Assembly: GCA_905221615.1 (NCBI GenBank)
Contig: CAJNDT010002035.1
Location: 491,501 to 555,500 of the forward strand
DNA from: Symbiodinium sp. CCMP2592
Lineage: Eukaryota; Sar; Dinophyceae; Suessiales; Symbiodiniaceae
Length of the DNA: 64,000 bases
Reading direction: 5' to 3'
Position 1 is the first letter of the stretch, and every line of letters begins with the position of its first letter. This document shows, one piece after another, positions 54,691 to 61,500 of the stretch. A model generated the notes under the pieces. That model ran no database searches and was not told the origin of the DNA. It saw nothing but the letters and a program-made list of their open reading frames with translations. The position numbers and the translations under genes are program-made.

Positions 54691-56471
54691 TAGTGAATGC
54701 TGGGTACCATGGAGACGCCGATGGATCAAATCATGGAGATGTTCGGCGCGGTAAATCCCAATCCTCATCTACGCAAACGAGAGTCTCAGGAAGAGCCGAC
54801 ACAAGCAGCAGCAAAGTTCATCAAGGGCAAGGGCAAGGGCAAAGGAAAAAAAGGAGGCTTCGGACCAAGTCCACAGCAGCAAGGCTCTTTCGGTCCCCCA
54901 GTCCGATACCATCAAAGCCCATTCGTAACCACGCCAGCAACAACATCAACGATGGATCAAGAGCAGTGGGAGCAGTACATGCAGACTCTGCTTGCAGCGG
55001 TAGCTCGGCTTGCGCTACGGGTGGACAACGAGGTCCAAGTCCTCAAACAAGACTTCAGCTTGGTTCTATGGATGAGGCCAGGCGAACATACTGCACTACA
55101 GATGATGTTCAACAAGGCCAAGGAGTGGAAGGACAAAGCCATGAAAACCGATGTGGACGAGACTCCCACGTTGCGAACAACGCTTGCAATCGCCATGGTT
55201 CAGGAAGTGATCAACCGAGTAGGGCAAGTGGCAGGGGATGCGGACAAAGCCCGCAAACTTCAGGAAGTGGGGTGGAGAGATCCGACAACGGGTTGGCCTT
55301 ACCAAAAGTGGGATCCGGAGTCCAAGATGCTCGTGACGGTGTCGGAGCGGGCACCGTTGAAGGATATGGAAATACTCCAGCTCTTGGAAGAATTGAAGAC
55401 GAAGCTGCTGGGGCAGACCGTCATGAGATTCCACTCAACACGACCATTATCGTCCGACATGAAAGGATTGGCCACGTTCCTGCTCGAGATCAGCCAAAGA
55501 TCCAAAGAAGCACAGCGCGCATGGGAGCTTCTACATGTTCTCATGGGTTCATCGGTGTGGCAGCTGACTGCGGTTCAGTACAAGCGCGAGGGTTGGAAGA
55601 AATCGATCCTGAACAAGATGGTGCGAGAATACTTGGGACAGTGCCTCAACTCATTCTTTCAAACCCCCAGAATTTCTGCTACATGCATGCGCTCATTCAG
55701 TGTTTGTCATGGTGCGTGGCTAGGGCCTTTCATCCAGATTGGTGTACGGGATTCGGTCGAGGTGAGAAGGCATGGCGACTTTTGCTTGCCAAAACAGGCC
55801 AGCCGGTGCACATTTACCACATGATGCTATGGAAGATCCTACTGTTTAACTGGCCATACCCTGATCATCAACATGATGTGTGTGAATTCTTTTCCTTTCT
55901 CAGTTCGCGAATACAGGTTCCGTGGCTATGTGGAGTATGGCAAGCCAGGAGCCCCATGGCAGGGTTACCAGCTACAGTGATGGAAGTGGGCGATTCGGGC
56001 TCCGAGGCGATTACATTATGGTTCCACGAATGCTCACTGCGCGAGTCTCATTCTTCACATTCTGGGGACTCTTTGCAGTCCATGCTAGATAGATGGAGTC
56101 AGCAAACTCACGTATGTGCTTTCGTACATCCTCCTCATGTTCTCGCGTTGCGTCTGGAGCGGACAGTTCAGTCGGAGCAAGTGGGTATTGTGAAACATGA
56201 GTTCAGGTGCTCATTGGAGCATCCTCGATTGCAGATTCCTCAGTTCATGAATAATCAAACTGATGTGCAACATTGCTCTTACGAGATCGTGGGTGGTATA
56301 TGTCATCATGGACCAACATATTCATCTGGACACTATCAGGCTTTTCTCTATGCTCCAGCGAGGGGCGTATGGATTTGCGATGATGACAGGCCTGCGGTAT
56401 TCCACATGCGAGCTCCGGAATGGTTAGAACGCAAAGTTTACATGATCTTTGCTCGCAGGAGCGGTGAGTGA
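54573..56471 (+). CDS. Copy 1 polyprotein end with USP/C19 ubiquitin protease
   Basis: The frame of 632 codons stays open from the last zinc-finger group to TGA 56469-56471. Residues about 45-360 are low-complexity (Gln/Gly/Ser/Arg) and lie over the +1-frame gene. The USP domain follows: the catalytic Cys codon at 55677 in SNPQNFCYMHALIQCL, the QQDxxEF-like box DHQHDVCEFF, and the His codon at 56331 in SSGHYQAFLY. WICDDD may supply the acidic residue, and the end is VYMIFARR. All catalytic positions look intact. USP enzymes remove ubiquitin from substrates. In a retroelement the enzyme may shield element proteins from degradation (inference). Confidence 0.7.
   Translation: MTCCSPNVNHCLNPLCADASKAWKRHKCTVAWQVSALSSLVNAGYHGDADGSNHGDVRRGKSQSSSTQTRVSGRADTSSSKVHQGQGQGQRKKRRLRTKSTAARLFRSPSPIPSKPIRNHASNNINDGSRAVGAVHADSACSGSSACATGGQRGPSPQTRLQLGSMDEARRTYCTTDDVQQGQGVEGQSHENRCGRDSHVANNACNRHGSGSDQPSRASGRGCGQSPQTSGSGVERSDNGLALPKVGSGVQDARDGVGAGTVEGYGNTPALGRIEDEAAGADRHEIPLNTTIIVRHERIGHVPARDQPKIQRSTARMGASTCSHGFIGVAADCGSVQARGLEEIDPEQDGARILGTVPQLILSNPQNFCYMHALIQCLSWCVARAFHPDWCTGFGRGEKAWRLLLAKTGQPVHIYHMMLWKILLFNWPYPDHQHDVCEFFSFLSSRIQVPWLCGVWQARSPMAGLPATVMEVGDSGSEAITLWFHECSLRESHSSHSGDSLQSMLDRWSQQTHVCAFVHPPHVLALRLERTVQSEQVGIVKHEFRCSLEHPRLQIPQFMNNQTDVQHCSYEIVGGICHHGPTYSSGHYQAFLYAPARGVWICDDDRPAVFHMRAPEWLERKVYMIFARRSGE
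54709..55824 (+). CDS. Copy 1 overlapping +1-frame protein
   Basis: ATG 54709 has a strong context (taccATGG). The N-terminus METPMDQIMEMFGAV is followed by a Lys/Gly block (KGKGKGKGKKGG), a Gln/Pro linker and a helical core: RLALRVDNEVQVLKQD, EVGWRDPTTGWPYQKW, and VMRFHSTRPLSS. It aligns with the copy 2 protein at 62271-63227 across its length. It lies one base (+1) from the polyprotein frame and runs 140 nt into the USP region before stopping. Its basic block suggests nucleic-acid binding, perhaps a nucleocapsid-like role (inference). Confidence 0.7.
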   Translation: METPMDQIMEMFGAVNPNPHLRKRESQEEPTQAAAKFIKGKGKGKGKKGGFGPSPQQQGSFGPPVRYHQSPFVTTPATTSTMDQEQWEQYMQTLLAAVARLALRVDNEVQVLKQDFSLVLWMRPGEHTALQMMFNKAKEWKDKAMKTDVDETPTLRTTLAIAMVQEVINRVGQVAGDADKARKLQEVGWRDPTTGWPYQKWDPESKMLVTVSERAPLKDMEILQLLEELKTKLLGQTVMRFHSTRPLSSDMKGLATFLLEISQRSKEAQRAWELLHVLMGSSVWQLTAVQYKREGWKKSILNKMVREYLGQCLNSFFQTPRISATCMRSFSVCHGAWLGPFIQIGVRDSVEVRRHGDFCLPKQASRCTFTT

Positions 56472-56811
56472 ATCCAGACATGCATCATGCTTCTTGTACA
56501 GAGTGCTTTTGGTGAATTGGGATTCGCTGCACTGGAGTTGTGATGGTAGTTTGATTCGCTTGTGCATCTATGGAGTGCATTTTGCACTTGTTCCTACAAT
56601 GTTAGTAGCGCTTTGTGTGATAACACATGAGCGAAATTAGGCACGCTTCGAGTTCTGTACAGTTCGCTTGGCTCTTCGGGGCGGTTCTGTTGTTGCCAGT
56701 CCAAGAGACTGTGTTACTGAGTTGACACAGTGTGCTACTTCAAGTACCGGGCATAAACATGCCTGCTCAAGACCTGCCGCTTGGCAGCTTCGACGCTGCT
56801 GCGATCAAAGT
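56472..56811. other. 3' untranslated tail of LINE copy 1
   Basis: There is no frame of note and no poly-A tract. It ends 'gcgatcaaag' directly before the right target-site duplicate. Confidence 0.6.
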
Positions 56812-56812
56812 G

Positions 56813-56875
56813 AAGCCTAAACCCTGACCAAAGCTGGGCTTGACGCGGAAGCCATTGCTTCGGCGCTCCTCCATT
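56813..56875 (-). pseudogene. 5' part of the viral gene split by LINE copy 1
   Basis: ATG 56875-56873 lies 4 nt after the stop of the preceding viral frame. Twenty-one codons (MEERRSNGFRVKPSFGQ and four more) reach the target-site duplicate in the same phase as the frame resuming at 53714. The tight spacing matches the compact layout of the other viral genes. Confidence 0.7.
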
Positions 56876-56878
56876 TAC

Positions 56879-57106
56879 TTACAACAGCCCGCCGTAGACC
56901 TGGGAGTCGCTCGTGCCTCTACCAGCGGCCACGTCCCGCGCCATCCTGTGAACGCCCTGGCGCTCCGCGGGAGCATAGCGCAATTGGGGGATGCGGCGGT
57001 TGACCACCTCCGTCATCCGGCCGAGCTCGTCGGCGTAGGTCTCGCCCTCTTGCCGCAACCGGCGTTTGGAGAGCCACTCGTTGAAGGCCTGCGCCTCAAG
57101 CACCTC
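56879..57106 (-). pseudogene. Viral gene remnant truncated by LINE copy 2
   Basis: The C-terminal 74 codons of a minus-strand frame end at TAA 56881-56879 (AFNEWLSKRRLRQEGETYAD, then LRYAPAERQGVHRMARD, ending VYGGLL). The frame has no proper start and is lost near 57,107, where the plus-strand element begins. The family is not recognised. Confidence 0.5.
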
Positions 57107-57344
57107 GGCTCAAGTTTTGTTTGTAGTGTTTGGGCGGGGTAGTCTTTGCAGTTCCCTGGTCCAGCGCTGGGCGCACCCGGCTGGTTCAGGAGGCGCAGTG
57201 GGCTGACCTACTGTGACGTAGTGGAGGGAAGCCATTGGTAGCTCCAGCTCTTGCGGTGCCTCTGGAGTGCCATACAGATCGTGCAGTGAGTGCATCCGTG
57301 TTCCAGGAACACCCAACAATTTCCGGCTCTGCATTCATCCACGC

Positions 57345-57980
57345 ATGGTTTTTACATTGCTGCTGATTTTTCTGTTACATTGGAGAACTTTTCTGGACAG
57401 AACAGACGGCACTGAAGCCCCACCTGGCCACTACGCTACAGGAGAGATGGAAGAAGCATTCGAATGCCTACTGGCATCAGAACCTGGAAGTGGTAGCAGA
57501 GCGCATGCGAGCGCTGACAGTGTTGCAGAGGCCACGAGAAGGGCCACTCCAATATTGGAGAGATCCATATCTGAAGCTCTGGACACTGGGCAGCTGGCAT
57601 TTTACCTCTGTTTCAGAGGCGTACCCCAACGGGCTATCACAGACATCGGGATCCATGTATATTTTAAACAGTACGCAAACCCAGATGCTACAGCGCGACG
57701 TGAGATCACTGGGCAACTGGAACGTGAGATCAGCGGGAAAGACATGGCAGGAACCCTGGAACTGTTTCGCCAACTTTTGGAGGGAGACCATCGTGAGCAG
57801 TTTTATGAAGACATTTACAAGCTGCTGGAGCGACATGTGCGTAGCATGCAGAGACCGACTCCGCTTGAAGACTTGTTGCTTCCTCTGCCCGAAGCAAGTA
57901 ACACACCCGAACCTTGCTCCCCTTCAACAGTTCTGGACTCTGACTCTTCGGAGTCGAACGCCACGCTACCCTACTGCTGA
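57345..57980 (+). CDS. Candidate ORF1 of the retroelement
   Basis: ATG 57345 gives 211 codons. A hydrophobic start (MVFTLLLIFLLHW) is followed by acidic and then helical sequence (DTGQLAFYLCFRG, REITGQLEREISGKDMAGTL, EQFYEDIYKLLERHVRS) and a Pro/Ser-rich tail. The helical middle looks like real protein. It resembles no ORF1 family I know. An overlapping frame (57505-58578) competes for the same region. Confidence 0.5.
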   Translation: MVFTLLLIFLLHWRTFLDRTDGTEAPPGHYATGEMEEAFECLLASEPGSGSRAHASADSVAEATRRATPILERSISEALDTGQLAFYLCFRGVPQRAITDIGIHVYFKQYANPDATARREITGQLEREISGKDMAGTLELFRQLLEGDHREQFYEDIYKLLERHVRSMQRPTPLEDLLLPLPEASNTPEPCSPSTVLDSDSSESNATLPYC

Positions 57981-58578
57981 CCCTAAGCCCCAGCACTATC
58001 TACCTTCTCGTCACGTAGCTCTGTTGGTACCGATGATGTTCAAATGCAGAGGCGCGAAGCTCAGACTTTACACGTGCTGTGGGGCTATCACATGGTTCTG
58101 GTTTGCCTGTTACGGGTTCTCCAGGTTATCGAGATTCTACGGCAAACGCGGCCATGCGTCGCTGCACAGATGCAATGTACAGAGGCCCCAAAATGCACAT
58201 CCATCTACGCCCCAGTATCCTGCAAACGCCCCACCCCTCTCTCCAGGAAGAATGAGCCGCCTCGGTCCCAAGTCCGAGGCTAGCAGGCCGGTGAAGACAT
58301 TAAACTTCAGTGGAATTGTGCGTGTCATGCTGCTCTGGATAATCGCTGCACAATTTCTGTCTAAGCCTGCTAGTGGTGCGAGGGTTGCTGCTGCTTCCAC
58401 AACAGCAGCTGGAGTCGAAGCACATCAGGCTCCATCGAGCTCGCTGCCTCAGGCGGCGAAGCCCTGTGGGACCCGTGAAATCAGAGCGCAACCGGCATAT
58501 AGCAACGTCAGGAAACGTGCCTTTCGGCGCGCGCTTGTGCGCGCAGGCGCAAGGCTCCACCATGTATCGAGGACGTAG
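57505..58578 (+). CDS. Alternative upstream ORF overlapping ORF1 and ORF2
   Basis: It stays open in the frame after ORF1 from ATG 57505 to TAG 58576-58578. It is Trp- and Cys-rich at first (CVACRDRLRLKTCCFLC), with a hydrophobic segment near the end (IVRVMLLWIIAAQFL) and a basic tail. Its stop overlaps the ORF2 start by 17 nt, which would suit termination-reinitiation. Whether it is translated is uncertain. Confidence 0.35.
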   Translation: MRALTVLQRPREGPLQYWRDPYLKLWTLGSWHFTSVSEAYPNGLSQTSGSMYILNSTQTQMLQRDVRSLGNWNVRSAGKTWQEPWNCFANFWRETIVSSFMKTFTSCWSDMCVACRDRLRLKTCCFLCPKQVTHPNLAPLQQFWTLTLRSRTPRYPTADPKPQHYLPSRHVALLVPMMFKCRGAKLRLYTCCGAITWFWFACYGFSRLSRFYGKRGHASLHRCNVQRPQNAHPSTPQYPANAPPLSPGRMSRLGPKSEASRPVKTLNFSGIVRVMLLWIIAAQFLSKPASGARVAAASTTAAGVEAHQAPSSSLPQAAKPCGTREIRAQPAYSNVRKRAFRRALVRAGARLHHVSRT

Positions 58579-61500
58579 ACTTACTTGGCAACAGCTTGCG
58601 GGTGCCAGAGGTCCTGCCGAACCAGCCGCACAGCCTGGCAGACACAGGCGGGAAGTAAGGCAAGAGTGCAGTGAGAGTCCGCATTCTCCTTGCATGATCA
58701 GTTGGAATGTGGGAGGGCTCTCGAACTCCATTCTTGATGAACTTATCATCTGGCTTGAAACTCGTAAACACATCAAGATTGTTCTGCTACAAGAAACACG
58801 GTGGCAGTTTAGCTCGGAATGGTCCAGTGAGCATTGGAACATCATACATGCCGGAAACACCAAACAAAAAGGCTCGGGAGTCATGACCATGATTTCGAAG
58901 TCGCTGTGCAGTGCTGAAGACATCAGAGTTCAGGAGATTGTCTCGGGTAGGGTGCTGCATACGCGAATCCCGGGATATGGAGGCCATAATCACATTGACT
59001 TGCTCAATGTCTATCAGCATGCGTGGGACCAGCGCGCAGAGGCGGGCGAACTGAAGCGCAAACGCGCGTGGATCCTTGCGAAGATCGATGCGTGCATTCA
59101 GCAGATTCCTTGGCGCAACTTGTGCATATGTGCAGGGGACTGGAACGTCCAGTTGGAGCCGATGTCTGACCTGATTGGTAATAGCACTAACATCCGTGTG
59201 GGACAAGCGCAATCTGCCCCGGATATGGCGTCCCTTACAGATGTCATGATTGCACGCCAATTGGTGGGTTTGAACACTTGGACGGGGCCCAAACGCAAGG
59301 CTTACACCTTTACACACAATGGGGGACGCACCCAGATTGACTTTGTTTTTGCTCGCAAGCACCAGGTTACACGCCAGATGCGCAGTTGTCATGCTCTTGA
59401 GGGCTTCCCGGTTACTGCCTGGCGTCAATCAGGACTGCATCGCCCCCTCCAGGTAAGCTTGGATTACCGCTGGATACCGAGCAGCACGCCTCAGCAGTCC
59501 CGCCGCATTGACCATGATGCCATCGCCACGGCGGTCAGGCAGTGCACACCCAAACTTCATGAATACCAACTTGATGTACAGACTGTCCTGGCCCGGAACC
59601 CCCCTAGGGATACGAGTGCATTGCATCAGGTGCTGTATGACTGCTGCCTTCGCCACTTCCCAGCCTCGACACAGAGGCGAGAATATGCCCACAACCACGC
59701 TGAAGTCCGTAATGTGGTGCACAGCCGCTGGTTGCACCTGCAGAGAGGCAAGTACCACAGGAGGTTTGCAGCTGCTTGCATGTCCAGCGCCTGGCACTGC
59801 TGGCATCATTTTGCGAGATTTAGAGCCCTCCGCAGAGAGGCCAACAAAGCATCCAGAACTGCTCGAAGACAACGGTACGAGAACCTGTTGCAAGAGGCGG
59901 AGAAATTTGCCAGACAGCAAAACACACATAAGATGTTTTCCATCATTAGGCAATTGGCGCCGAAACAGCCGCATCGCAAAGTCAAGATTTACGGCAAAGA
60001 AGGCGAGATTCTCAGCCGTCAAGAGGAGGTTGCATGTCTCAAAAAGCACTTCTGTGATATCTTTCAGGGCGCAAGTTGCGATTGGACTCATCCCATAGAG
60101 TCCCCTGCTTCTCCGCCAGCCCCTGAGACAATTTGCGCGGCGCTGGAGCGCATCCCGTTACGCAAAGCGGTCCCTGCACATATGGCTCCGGGCGCAGCTT
60201 GGAGAGCAGCTGCACGTCAGGTCACGGACTTGGTTCATCAGGAAGCCTGCAAAGTCTGGGCGGCTGCCTCAGTACCGCAAAACTGGCGTGACGGGTGGCT
60301 GGCCCTAGCTGCCAAGCCTCAGAAATCAGGTCGTGGCCCGGCCGATTACCGGCCATTATGCCTGCAGGACCCGAGTGGCAAAGCAGTGATAGGTATATTA
60401 GCGGACCAGATCCGACCCACAGTTCGCTTGTATGCCAACAGGTTCCCACAGCATGCATACTTAGCGGGCAGATCAACTGAGGGTGCGTTGCTCAGTGTGT
60501 TCCACAAGTGCAGGGAAATCCGTGGCCTCACGCAAGCAGCGGGGAACAGCGTCTTTGCCAGGCGCAGTGGCCATACTGCGGAGCCGTACACAGGTGGGCT
60601 GATTTTGTCATTGGACATGACGACTGCATTTGACACAGTTCCGAGAGCGCATGTTCGCGATTCCCTGATTGAAGCTGGCGTTGCACAAAGTGACGTGTCC
60701 ATCATCATGTCATGGCTCACAGGTGCGACGTACCATCTCAAACATGCTCACATTAACCTGCGTATCATCACGGAGAGAGGCGTGCGCCAGGGCTGCCCAC
60801 TTTCGCCACTGGTTTGGGCCTGCTTTACATGCTACATTGCTAAACGGCTGACTGACGTGATCTGTCTTGATGACTTGCAGATTTACGCCGACGATTTCAT
60901 TTGGAGTTGCATTTTCCACACTAAACAGCAATTTCTGCACACACTCAGGACGGTGCCACTCTTCATACAGAAGCTTCGGCAGTATGGACTCAGGGTAAAT
61001 CTCAACAAAACGGCTGTTTTAATTCGCATGGCCAGGCAAGAGGGCAAAGCTTTACTTAAGCTGCACCTGTGCAAGACCGCCCAAGGCACTTTCCTGAACA
61101 TCTTGAGTGATAAGCCCCTCCGTATCCCGGTGAAGAAATCGCATGTATACCTTGGATGTGTCATTTCGCTGTTTGATTTTGAAAGCTTGACGGTTCGTCA
61201 CCGAATCGAGGCCGCTCGGAATCAGTACTCTAGGCTACGTAGTGTTTTGACCTCCACAAGATGCATGAGCATGAAACGCAGGGCAAGGATTTGGCTTGCG
61301 TGCATATGGTCAACCTTGACCTACGGCTGGACCTGTTGCGGTTGTTCGGGCTTTCTCTTCACTCAGGTCTGCGGTCTTGTGACCACACAGATGCGAGCCA
61401 TCGCACGGTCACCACGACACATCGCACACACCACGAATGAGGAAGTCTTTGCTATGTTGGGCTTACCAGGACCGGCTGCGCTGATGCAGCACGCCTTGGA

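Larger units (their letters stand above)
53725..56811 (+). mobile_element. LINE-like retroelement copy 1, 5'-truncated, in viral gene
   Basis: The element is bounded by TGAAGCCTAAA at 53714-53724 and 56812-56822, an 11-bp target-site duplication. The left end falls in the reverse transcriptase C-terminal region: AVMRQLRSITS and DDKLLDMFGL parallel LVTTQMRAIAR and EEVFAMLGL of copy 2. It runs through zinc fingers, an overlapping ORF and a USP domain to a short 3' tail without poly-A. 5' truncation and a short duplication are typical of target-primed reverse transcription. Confidence 0.85.
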
